DNA of 6,055 nt, from NCBI GenBank assembly GCA_027080245.1, contig JALWSN010000302.1, positions 1 through 6,055 on the forward strand, given 5' to 3'. Shown in pieces: positions 1 through 6,055 of this stretch (its first letter is position 1; each line of letters starts with the position of its first letter). A program made the position numbers and the translations under genes. The notes beneath the pieces are model-generated. The model saw only the letters and a program-made list of their open reading frames with translations, was not told where the DNA came from and searched no databases. This DNA comes from Ignavibacteriales bacterium (GTDB taxonomy: Bacteria; Bacteroidota; Ignavibacteria; Ignavibacteriales; Melioribacteraceae).

Positions 1-742
1 CGCCCAAATCTTCTATTGAATAATTTAAATTTCCAACCCCAACCTGTCTCGTGGCTTCGAGCAACAATTTAATTGGTTTGTCCAACCAGCGTTTTACAAA
101 AAAAATAATAATTAAACTCAAGGAAACAATAGCCGAAAAGGCGAAAATAATTAACTTCATTGCGGATTTTCTCTGAGCGACATCCACTTCCTTTAAGGAC
201 ATCGTAATATCCAACACTCCAAGAACTTTCTTTTTCGCGGGATGAACGTGACATTTTGCCTTCCAGCACGAAGGCTCGTTGTAAATGGGATTCATTACTC
301 CTAAAATCTCAGGTCCGTCCGGGCTAAGTCTGAACACTCTTGTCCTTCTGTTAATAGGCAATTTTTCCAGCGGCTTATCCGCCTGGTGACACGCGTAACA
401 ACTTTCGCCTTTAATATTAACCATTTTGCCCATTAACTTGCGGTTGTTAGAATAGATGATTACTCCTTCTTTATTAAATATTCGAATATCTTTAATGTTC
501 GGCTCCTCGCCAATCGTATTAATTATTGCATAAATCTGTTCCCTCTGATTTTTCAGCATTCCAAGCTTTGCGCTTTTTTTAATCGTCTCGCTCAATTGAT
601 TTGCGTGCCTTTCGAACTCGGTAAAAAGTAATCTGTTCTGCGCTCTTAAATTGAAGTAAGAATAAATTCCAATGATCACAATAGTTGTAATTCCAACTAC
701 AATTATTAACTTTAACGCTATTTTGTTAAATTTTCTTTTCAA
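1..742 (-). CDS. Membrane redox sensor with periplasmic c-heme domain and HAMP, probable histidine kinase (3' end outside window)
   Basis: A frame starting at TTG 742 stays open to the window edge, giving 247 residues. It overlaps the cytochrome stop by four bases (TTGA), so the two are translationally coupled. A helix at about 8-28, an extracytoplasmic domain of about 165 residues, and a second helix at about 195-216 form the usual sensor layout. The domain carries CYACH at 115-119 (386-400) and CWKAKCH at 159-165 (248-268), the latter a CX4CH variant inside an NEPSC...CHVHP segment that I recall from heme-containing sensor kinases. The text between (IKDIRIFNKEGVIIYSN) resembles a PAS/Cache-like fold. 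Residues 217-247 read as the start of a HAMP domain (KPIKLL...VGVGNLNYSI). The transmitter lies beyond the window, so a kinase is most likely but a cyclase or chemoreceptor is possible. It may sense redox state of the periplasmic cytochrome pool. Confidence 0.8.
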   Translation of the reverse strand, partial: MKRKFNKIALKLIIVVGITTIVIIGIYSYFNLRAQNRLLFTEFERHANQLSETIKKSAKLGMLKNQREQIYAIINTIGEEPNIKDIRIFNKEGVIIYSNNRKLMGKMVNIKGESCYACHQADKPLEKLPINRRTRVFRLSPDGPEILGVMNPIYNEPSCWKAKCHVHPAKKKVLGVLDITMSLKEVDVAQRKSAMKLIIFAFSAIVSLSLIIIFFVKRWLDKPIKLLLEATRQVGVGNLNYSIEDLG

Positions 743-1902
743 CTACCTTTCCTCTTTATTTCAATTAACTTGCCGGGAATACTCTTCGGGTACGATTTGT
801 TCTCGTGGCAATCGTCGCAGGAAGCTTTGTCGTACTCGCGATTTTTGTGGCATGTTTCGCAATCGTTTTCGACGTGGTTCTCGTCCAGAACCAAGCCCGT
901 AATTTCGTGCTTGAAATTTTCCGGCGCCCAATCCGAATGGCAAGATGCGCAATTGGAATTTAGTTTCGTAAAACTTTTTCTCCAGCCATGGCAATTAACG
1001 CATTTTAATTTTTTGTGAAATCTGTTCAAAGCCCATCCGGTGGACCCTTTGTGATTAAACGGCGGACGCATTCCGTTGCTGTGGCAAAAGCTACAGTTAT
1101 TCTTTACGGCATGGCAATACGAACATTTTTTGTGGGCAGAGTCTAATTTTTCTCCCGGCTTTGCCGTTACTTGTAGCTTAGCCCCGGCGTTCTTGCGAAC
1201 GTCGTGGCAGTTAATACATTTTTCGTTGTGATGACAATCCGAGCATTTTAGCCCAAAAAGCTTGACGTGTTCCTTGTGGTAAAACGTAACGAACTTACCG
1301 GGAGCGCCGCGCGCGAGAAAAATAATTTTCCCGGGTTTCCTTTTGATTTTATGCTGGGGAATATTTGAAGGCAGCTTTTTCTTTACGGCAATAAGTTCGG
1401 GCATATTCTTAGGAGCGTGACAGGTGTTGCAACCCAGAGTATGACTCCATTGAATGTGGCATTTCATGCACTTTTGATGATATGCCCCTCGTAAATCCGG
1501 ACGCGTAATATTTGTCCTCTTCCTGCGAACCGAATGGCAATCCGCACACTGACGGATTTTTTTGTCCGTTGTGTAATGATGACACTGAACGCAGCCGCCG
1601 CTAATTTCCGACATTTTAGCGTGAACCCTGTGCGGAAACACAACTTTACCGTAAAGTTTGCTCAATCTATCGATTACAATTACGTCGGGAATTTTTACGT
1701 TGAATTTGTAAGATTTAATCATTTCGTAACGGGGGCAAGGCCACAAACAAGGCTTTTCGGCGGTGGGGAATTGGCAATTGTGGCAGCTTTTGCAAGTCAG
1801 ACTTTCGTTAAACTTTCCTCTGGTTGCCTTCAAACTATTTTGGGCAAACAATAACCGAGTAAACAAAAGAATAAAAGCCGCTATTAAAATTTTACTTTTC
1901 AT
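739..1902 (-). CDS. Secreted 13-site multiheme cytochrome c
   Basis: From the ATG at 1902 the product has 387 residues. Residues 1-20 form a signal peptide (Lys-rich start, hydrophobic core, likely cut after LLFA), so it is periplasmic or exported further. Thirteen CxxCH sites begin at C37, C104, C119, C145, C158, C220, C229, C260, C270, C301, C318, C348 and C362, about 28 mature residues per heme. After the first, the sites come in six pairs, each preceded by one or more histidines, like class III (c3/c7) diheme modules. The first site sits in an unusual cysteine cluster: C37, C40, C43, C52, C56, with PT between and CPR at the end. The protein is strongly basic. It presumably exchanges electrons with the FeS/NrfD-like module encoded just upstream. 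No membrane anchor or lipobox is visible. Function as electron carrier is confident; partner and acceptor are inferred. Confidence 0.92.
   Translation of the reverse strand: MKSKILIAAFILLFTRLLFAQNSLKATRGKFNESLTCKSCHNCQFPTAEKPCLWPCPRYEMIKSYKFNVKIPDVIVIDRLSKLYGKVVFPHRVHAKMSEISGGCVQCHHYTTDKKIRQCADCHSVRRKRTNITRPDLRGAYHQKCMKCHIQWSHTLGCNTCHAPKNMPELIAVKKKLPSNIPQHKIKRKPGKIIFLARGAPGKFVTFYHKEHVKLFGLKCSDCHHNEKCINCHDVRKNAGAKLQVTAKPGEKLDSAHKKCSYCHAVKNNCSFCHSNGMRPPFNHKGSTGWALNRFHKKLKCVNCHGWRKSFTKLNSNCASCHSDWAPENFKHEITGLVLDENHVENDCETCHKNREYDKASCDDCHENKSYPKSIPGKLIEIKRKGS
751..755 (-). promoter_or_regulatory. Shine-Dalgarno site supporting a TTG start
   Basis: AGAGG lies 8 bases upstream of the TTG at 742. 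No ATG is available in this frame near the N-terminus: the first is codon 62, well past the first membrane helix. The site therefore decides the TTG start. Confidence 0.65.
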
Positions 1903-3142
1903 TTTCGCTCCCCACAATTCTGTATTTTGCATCCGGCGCTAACCTTTTTGCCGGCAAACTAATTACCGGGAAAATCATCACAGCCGCGCGGTAAAGCAGA
2001 ATTAACATCGCAATAAATCCGACAGTTACGGAAATTTCGCCAATCGATGGAAAATAACTCCTGACGGCATAAGGAGGATTGTAAGCCACAAGGAAATTGT
2101 CTATTCTATTTAAAACCACTCCGAAAATTACAAGCGAAGAGGCGACAAATAATCCCAGTTTGGAACGGATTACCTTTTCCGAAAAGAACATTCGCAAAGG
2201 AATAATAACGCCGAAAACCAATTCAATCATGAACAAAACGCTCGCCGTATTAACCTCGTTCAAAAAAACAAACGTATTGCGTATTGCCATATCTCCCAAT
2301 TTAAAAGCAAGGTAAACAAACAAAATAGGTCCTTCCATCCTTGCCAATCCCCTTAACACGCTCATCTCGGGTTCAATTTTAAGCGACCTCGACGCAATAA
2401 GGGATTCGAAAATCACCATAGGAAAACCTACGCCTATTGCGGACAGTAAGAATAACAGCGGTAATATCGGAGTGTGCCATAAGGGATGCATCTTCGATTC
2501 GGCCACAACCATGAGCGTGCCGAGCGAGGATTGATGTAAAGTAGAAAGAACCACGCCGGCAATCACAAAAATAAACATTGTTTTTGCCAATCCCCGGTTC
2601 AATACCCTTAGGAACAAATCCAATGGTCTGTTCAAAAAAGATAACAAGCCCTTTAGTTTTACTTTCCCGATGAACCTTTCGGCTACTATTGGGAAAAATT
2701 CGATGTAAAGAACGGTAAGGTAAGTAAAAACACAGATGCCTACTTCGAATAAAGGAGAACTCGAGTTCCAATAGATTAAAGGATGCCAGATGTAATACCA
2801 GCGCCCCAAATCAACGAATACGCCAAAAGCCACAAATGTGTAGCCAAGCATAGCGGTAAGCAAAGCGGGCCGCAAAATAACTTTGTATTTTTCCCGATGC
2901 ATTACGTGACCCAACGCTGCCGTAGTAAAGCCGCCGGAGGCAAGCGCAACCCCGCAGGCAACGTCTATGGCTATCCATATTCCCCAAGGGTGTTGGTAAT
3001 CCAGGTTTGTTACAGCGCCCAACCCCCAAACGAATCTTAACATTAAAAATACAACGCCGTTCAAAGCCAATAAAGCAAGCACTATTACGCCGGGCGTAAA
3101 GAATTTTCTTTTGAGGCTCGTTGGTTTGAATGACTCTTCCAT
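1892..3142 (-). CDS. NrfD/HybB-like polytopic membrane subunit, quinone-interacting
   Basis: This 416-residue hydrophobic protein has about ten predicted membrane helices, the number expected for the NrfD/PsrC superfamily and close to the roughly 390 residues of HybB. HybB-like stretches are readable: HPWGIWIAIDVACGVALASG (about 51-70), a DLGRWYYIWHPLIYWN block after the third helix, STLHQSSLGTL near residue 205, and YFPSIGEISVTVGF before the last helix. Family members bind quinone and lack heme, handing electrons to a partner FeS subunit; here the partner is the HybA-like protein encoded immediately upstream. Together they would form a HybAB-like or HmcBC-like membrane module. Direction of electron flow cannot be told from the sequence; NrfD-like proteins have been proposed to take part in proton translocation. 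The start is fixed by a Shine-Dalgarno site and the abutting upstream stop. The 3' end overlaps the next gene by 11 bases. Confidence 0.92.
   Translation of the reverse strand: MEESFKPTSLKRKFFTPGVIVLALLALNGVVFLMLRFVWGLGAVTNLDYQHPWGIWIAIDVACGVALASGGFTTAALGHVMHREKYKVILRPALLTAMLGYTFVAFGVFVDLGRWYYIWHPLIYWNSSSPLFEVGICVFTYLTVLYIEFFPIVAERFIGKVKLKGLLSFLNRPLDLFLRVLNRGLAKTMFIFVIAGVVLSTLHQSSLGTLMVVAESKMHPLWHTPILPLLFLLSAIGVGFPMVIFESLIASRSLKIEPEMSVLRGLARMEGPILFVYLAFKLGDMAIRNTFVFLNEVNTASVLFMIELVFGVIIPLRMFFSEKVIRSKLGLFVASSLVIFGVVLNRIDNFLVAYNPPYAVRSYFPSIGEISVTVGFIAMLILLYRAAVMIFPVISLPAKRLAPDAKYRIVGSENEK
1908..1913 (-). promoter_or_regulatory. Shine-Dalgarno site deciding the start of the 13-heme cytochrome
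   Basis: GGGGAG lies 5 bases upstream of the ATG at 1902. A longer reading from an ATG at 1932 lacks a comparable site and would put ten polar residues ahead of the signal peptide, so 1902 is preferred. Confidence 0.7.
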
Positions 3143-4045
3143 TTACTCTTCTTCCTCTTCATTAATTTTCTTTTTGGAGATCCACATAATTCCGCCCAGC
3201 AAAACATACAACGCTACCGGCGGAACAAAGTACCTGAACAACCCATGTTGAATTTCACGAGAGACGCCCGGGGCGGGCTCGTCGCCAAGCTTCGGAAAAT
3301 CCAACTTGTTGAACCCCACCCCGGCCAGATAAACCCACGACGTTCCTCCTACTTCATATTCGCCGTAGACGTGGTTAACATATCTTTCGGGAAATTCCTT
3401 TATTTTGCTTTTCGCCAACAGTAAAACTTCTTCCCTTTTACCGTAAGTCAAGGCTTCAACAGGGCAAACTTCCACGCAGGCGGGCAAAAGCCCTTTCCTC
3501 GTTCTGTCGAAGCAGAAATCGCATTTCATTATATCCGGTTGAATTGCCTTGCCGTATTCAAAAGTTGGAATCTGAAACGGACAAGCCACCATGCAATATC
3601 TACAGCCGATGCACCGTGCGCCATCCCAGGTAACGGGGCCGTTTTCGTGCTTGGTAAAAGCGTGAACAATGCACGAAGCCACGCAAGCCGGATCTTCGCA
3701 ATGCATACACTGAACTTTTACGTCGATTGGCAATTCGTATTCGGCTTTTTTTTCGTACTCGTTTACTACGGTCAGTGAAGTTACGTCCGGGCGCCTTTTT
3801 GTTTTTAATATTTCTCTATTTTCGTGATACCAGTCCAACGGTTTGTTAGGCAAATTGTGCGCTTCCTTGCAAGCCCATTCGCAACTGCGGCATCCGATGC
3901 AAGCCGTCGTGTCCACTAGCACGCCCATTCGCCTTTCTTCCAATTCGCTTTTGGATTGAGCTTTCGTAACATTGTTTGCGCCGGCTACCGTTAAACCGAT
4001 TAATCCCGCGGTTTTCAAAAAATCCCGCCTGCTCTGATTAGCCAT
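3143..4045 (-). CDS. Tat-exported four-cluster ferredoxin subunit with C-terminal anchor (HybA/DmsB-like)
   Basis: This 300-residue protein begins with a twin-arginine signal (SRRDFLK at residues 5-11, then a hydrophobic stretch to about 29), so it is exported folded. Four cysteine quartets suit four [4Fe-4S] clusters: C49/C52/C55/C59, C113/C116/C121/C125, C145/C148/C151/C155 and C175/C178/C190/C194, the layout of the DmsB/HybA/NrfC family. A single helix at about 270-289 followed by Lys-rich then poly-Glu residues anchors the C-terminus, as in HybA. The second quartet ends C-I-V-H where a Pro often follows the last Cys. It should carry electrons between the NrfD-like subunit encoded next and the multiheme cytochromes. 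Its TAA directly abuts the next ATG. The specific HybA label is by domain layout only: no hydrogenase gene is visible here. Confidence 0.92.
   Translation of the reverse strand: MANQSRRDFLKTAGLIGLTVAGANNVTKAQSKSELEERRMGVLVDTTACIGCRSCEWACKEAHNLPNKPLDWYHENREILKTKRRPDVTSLTVVNEYEKKAEYELPIDVKVQCMHCEDPACVASCIVHAFTKHENGPVTWDGARCIGCRYCMVACPFQIPTFEYGKAIQPDIMKCDFCFDRTRKGLLPACVEVCPVEALTYGKREEVLLLAKSKIKEFPERYVNHVYGEYEVGGTSWVYLAGVGFNKLDFPKLGDEPAPGVSREIQHGLFRYFVPPVALYVLLGGIMWISKKKINEEEEE
3146..3157 (-). promoter_or_regulatory. Shine-Dalgarno site of the NrfD/HybB-like gene, embedded in poly-Glu codons
   Basis: The purine run GAGGAAGAAGAG encodes the last four glutamates of the ferredoxin-like protein and ends 3 bases before the ATG at 3142; its best core, GAGGAA (3152-3157), is 9 bases from the start. 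There is no intergenic space (TAA directly followed by ATG), so the upstream coding sequence must serve as the ribosome binding site. Confidence 0.7.
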
Positions 4046-6055
4046 TAGATTCCCTCCTCGATTTGCTCTCGTCTTTTTCCGACGGGTTTAATTTCCCTTT
4101 TAGCCAATTTTTCAAATTTTCATCTTTCTCAATCAGTTCCGAGAATGCCCTTTCGGGATCGTGATTTTTTTTCTTCAAATAATTTATTATGCAATTTGCG
4201 TCGAAGCTCAAATCTTTCTCTTCAATCAATCCTTTCCTAAACTTCGCCCATTCCAGAATAATATTGTAAATATGTTTTCTGTGATGATGCGAATACTCGT
4301 CTAATATCTGCTCTCCGCACAGCCATGCAAGGCTCATCGGGTATTGCTTCGGATGAAATATTACAAAGAACCAATGCCAGACAATTATCGCCAAAGTGGC
4401 TAAAACGGCTTCGTAAAAGTGAATCAGTTCGGCGATGTGAATTAACCATGGCGGAGCCCAATTGCCAACTAACGTTGGGAACCAAAGAATAGCTCCTGTT
4501 ACACCCATTACAATAACGCCCCAAACAAGAGCCCAGTATTCTGCTTTTTCGGCGTAATCGAACTTACCGAAGGCGGGAGGATTTTTCTTAATATGCAAAT
4601 AGTAGCTCAGATTTTCCAGAACGTCTTTAAAATCCTCGAGCCTGGGCAGTATGCCTTTTAAGATTGACCTGCCTCGCTTGGTTACGTACAAATAAATAAC
4701 GTGGTAGATTGCGACCAAAACCAGAATAACCGCAGCCGTCCGGTGAACTACCTGGCGTATCGGTTCGTTCAAACCTAAATTGTTTAATCCAATTGAATAC
4801 CAACTATGTGGAAATTTAAGGGCAAAACCCGTAGTTGCCAGCACAATAAACGAAATAAGCAAAAGCATATGTTGAACTATTTCGTTTTTGGAAAAACGCG
4901 GCGCCGCGGGTTTGATTTTTTCAATTTTTCTTTTTTGACGCAATTCGAAGACAAATATTATTAAATTGTGAAGAACCATTCCGCCAATTACAATTAAAAT
5001 TAACCAGACGTAAATCTTAGTAATCAGTTTTTCAAGATAAGCGCCTTTGTGGGTGATTGGTTTGTGAGAATAACTTTCTGCAAAAACTTGCGTTGCATCC
5101 TTGTGACATTTAAGGCAAGTGTTCCTTACATTCTTAATATTAACCGACGAAGCGGGATTATCCTTGGGCAAAATTTTGTGCGTATTGTGGCAGTCCGTGC
5201 ACAACGCCACCCGTTTATCCCCGCGCGCCGCCGCCATTCCGTGGTAGCTGTCCTCGTAAGCGTAAGGCTGCTTACCCGAGAGCCCGAAACGCTCGGCTAA
5301 TATTTTATTTGCGTGGCAGCTAACGCAAGTGGCTTTTTCCATTTCACGGGCTTTAATTCTGTTGGCTTTACCCGTAACGTTTTGTATTGAATGCTCGCTG
5401 TGGCAATCGTTACAAACGGGAGCCAATTTTACCCCGCGCTCCACGTAAAGCCAGTGAATTGATTGTTGGTAATTCTTGGCTTCTTTAGGATGACATTTAC
5501 CGCACGTGGCGGATAAGTTAAACGGCGAAATTGTTGAATTCGGTTGTACAATGTTCTTAATATTGTGAACTCCATGGCACGAAATACACGTGGCGGCTTT
5601 TTTATTCCCTTTTGCCAGCAACCTACCGTGCACCGAATTTTTGTAATTTTTTACGCTTGCGTTGGCTACAATTCCTTTGTGTTTCGCTTGAAATTTCTTG
5701 TTGCCGTGGCATTTAATACAAGTTTTGGGAATATTGCTAAAATAGACGGGACTGTTCTTGTTTAAAACTTTTAATACATTGTGTCCCCCGTGGCAGTCCC
5801 AACATTTTGCGGCGTCTTCAATTCCTTCCGTTAAAGAAATTCCGTGAATGCTTTTTCTGTGTTGTTCGTATTCCTTTTTGTGACAAGTAGAACATTTAGC
5901 CAGCTGAACGTAATTTACTCCTTCCTGATGTTTTTTCAGATTGCCGGCTTCGAACTTGTGACAATCCGAACAAATTAAATTTGCGTGAACGGACTTTTTA
6001 AGCGTGTCGCTAATTTCCGTAATTTCGTGACAACTTCCGCAAATACAATTTTGAA
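4038..6055 (-). CDS. Multiheme cytochrome c / cytochrome b fusion, membrane quinone oxidoreductase subunit (5' end outside window)
   Basis: The frame is open without a stop from the window edge to the TAA at 4038, giving 671 visible residues; start and signal peptide lie beyond 6055. Visible residues 1-325 hold 11 CxxCH heme c sites (CGSCH, CSDCH, CSTCH, CWDCH, CIKCH, CISCH, CGKCH, CNDCH, CVSCH, CTDCH, CLKCH). Five hydrophobic helices follow at about 343-369, 391-412, 433-457, 504-526 and 536-567. The last four resemble the diheme cytochrome b of formate dehydrogenase gamma/cytochrome b561 type, with candidate b-heme histidines at 395, 437, 451, 545 and 560 and a typical FHPKQYPM motif after the last helix. 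Odd helix number puts the c hemes in the periplasm and the roughly 100-residue charged tail in the cytoplasm. Architecture matches Geobacter CbcL-like fusions. The likely role, inferred, is quinol oxidation or quinone reduction with electron transfer to or from periplasmic hemes. It overlaps the next gene by 8 bases. Confidence 0.9.
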   Translation of the reverse strand, partial: QNCICGSCHEITEISDTLKKSVHANLICSDCHKFEAGNLKKHQEGVNYVQLAKCSTCHKKEYEQHRKSIHGISLTEGIEDAAKCWDCHGGHNVLKVLNKNSPVYFSNIPKTCIKCHGNKKFQAKHKGIVANASVKNYKNSVHGRLLAKGNKKAATCISCHGVHNIKNIVQPNSTISPFNLSATCGKCHPKEAKNYQQSIHWLYVERGVKLAPVCNDCHSEHSIQNVTGKANRIKAREMEKATCVSCHANKILAERFGLSGKQPYAYEDSYHGMAAARGDKRVALCTDCHNTHKILPKDNPASSVNIKNVRNTCLKCHKDATQVFAESYSHKPITHKGAYLEKLITKIYVWLILIVIGGMVLHNLIIFVFELRQKRKIEKIKPAAPRFSKNEIVQHMLLLISFIVLATTGFALKFPHSWYSIGLNNLGLNEPIRQVVHRTAAVILVLVAIYHVIYLYVTKRGRSILKGILPRLEDFKDVLENLSYYLHIKKNPPAFGKFDYAEKAEYWALVWGVIVMGVTGAILWFPTLVGNWAPPWLIHIAELIHFYEAVLATLAIIVWHWFFVIFHPKQYPMSLAWLCGEQILDEYSHHHRKHIYNIILEWAKFRKGLIEEKDLSFDANCIINYLKKKNHDPERAFSELIEKDENLKNWLKGKLNPSEKDESKSRRESNG
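4053..4059 (-). promoter_or_regulatory. Shine-Dalgarno site of the ferredoxin-like gene
   Basis: GAGGAGG lies 7 bases upstream of the ATG at 4045, inside the last codons of the c/b fusion gene (it encodes its Arg-Arg pair). The position supports this start and translational coupling between the two genes. Confidence 0.8.
5172..5861 (-). repeat. Four gapless 29-residue heme repeats inside the c/b fusion protein
   Basis: Four protein segments align over 29 residues with no gaps: 5861-5775, 5645-5559, 5471-5385 and 5258-5172. The shared pattern is x-x-x-S-x-H-x6-G-x6-C-x2-C-H-x2-H-x-[IV]; three copies start with Tyr, and three have Gly after the first His. Each copy is followed by a second CxxCH (CIKCH, CGKCH, CVSCH, CLKCH), so the region is a series of two-heme units. 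The conserved extra histidines (S-x-H and CH-x2-H) are good candidates for distal heme ligands. The repeats are visible in protein but are diverged in DNA, so they are old duplications and not recent tandem copies. Confidence 0.85.

Noticed and set aside
69..269. A separate 66-residue minus-strand gene
   Set aside because: It lies in another frame wholly inside the sensor gene, whose frame shows helices, heme motifs and HAMP.
672..1018. Plus-strand and alternate-frame readings here, and similar ones near 1534-1854, 2097-2315, 2783-3040, 3539-3778, 5049-5300 and 5544-5765
   Set aside because: All sit opposite well-supported multiheme, NrfD-like, ferredoxin or c/b coding frames, with composition expected of antisense shadows and no recognisable motif.
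1903..1932. Start of the 13-heme cytochrome at the ATG at 1932
   Set aside because: It would add ten polar residues before a clean signal peptide and lacks a good ribosome binding site; the ATG at 1902 has GGGGAG five bases upstream.
1892..4045. Hydrogenase-2 operon (hybA and hybB proper)
   Set aside because: No NiFe large or small subunit is in the window and both flanking genes are multiheme cytochromes, so only the electron-transfer module is shared.
4038..5633. Treating the c/b protein as a complete gene starting at position 5633
   Set aside because: The codon there is GTG, and the same frame stays open to the window edge with five more CxxCH motifs upstream, so it is an internal valine of a larger protein.
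739..6055. Alternative complex III (Act) or Nrf nitrite reductase operon
   Set aside because: There is no large ActB-like fused FeS/Mo-like subunit, no second ActC/ActF pair and no NrfA catalytic cytochrome; the FeS and NrfD-like proteins read as HybA/HybB type.
1..6055. Promoters, terminators, RNA genes, CRISPR or mobile elements
   Set aside because: The whole window is covered by coding frames on one strand with at most 11-base overlaps and no gaps; no hairpin-plus-T run, direct repeat array or transposase motif was seen.

Overview
The window is a single tightly packed run of five genes, all on the minus strand, with no non-coding gap. Transcription goes from high to low coordinates. Neighbours abut or overlap by 4 to 11 bases, so this is the interior of one operon. 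Its first gene begins beyond position 6055 and its last gene runs past position 1.

In transcription order: (1) a large fusion of a periplasmic multiheme cytochrome c (11 CxxCH sites visible) with a five-helix membrane cytochrome b and a cytoplasmic tail, 6055 to 4038; (2) a Tat-exported periplasmic ferredoxin-like subunit of HybA/DmsB type with four cysteine quartets and a C-terminal membrane anchor, 4045 to 3143; (3) a HybB/NrfD-type polytopic quinone-interacting subunit, 3142 to 1892; (4) a secreted 13-site multiheme cytochrome c, 1902 to 739; (5) a membrane sensor protein, probably a histidine kinase, whose extracytoplasmic domain carries c-type heme motifs, followed by a HAMP domain, 742 to beyond 1.

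Genes 1 to 4 look like a membrane redox complex that passes electrons between the menaquinone pool and periplasmic or extracellular partners. The closest known analogues by architecture are the Hmc complex of Desulfovibrio and the Cbc-type inner-membrane quinone:cytochrome c oxidoreductases of Geobacter (a CbcL-like c/b fusion plus a FeS/NrfD/multiheme set). No catalytic molybdenum, hydrogenase or nitrite reductase subunit lies in the window, so the final donor or acceptor cannot be read from it. Gene 5 is translationally coupled to gene 4 and may sense the redox state of the same periplasmic pool.

The source is an anaerobic or facultative respiratory bacterium with an AT-rich genome and clear Shine-Dalgarno sites. 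The combination of HybA/HybB-like subunits, c/b fusion and multiheme proteins would fit Ignavibacteria (Ignavibacterium/Melioribacter relatives) or another Bacteroidota/Chlorobiota-side or Desulfobacterota-like lineage. This placement is an inference and is not proved by the sequence.
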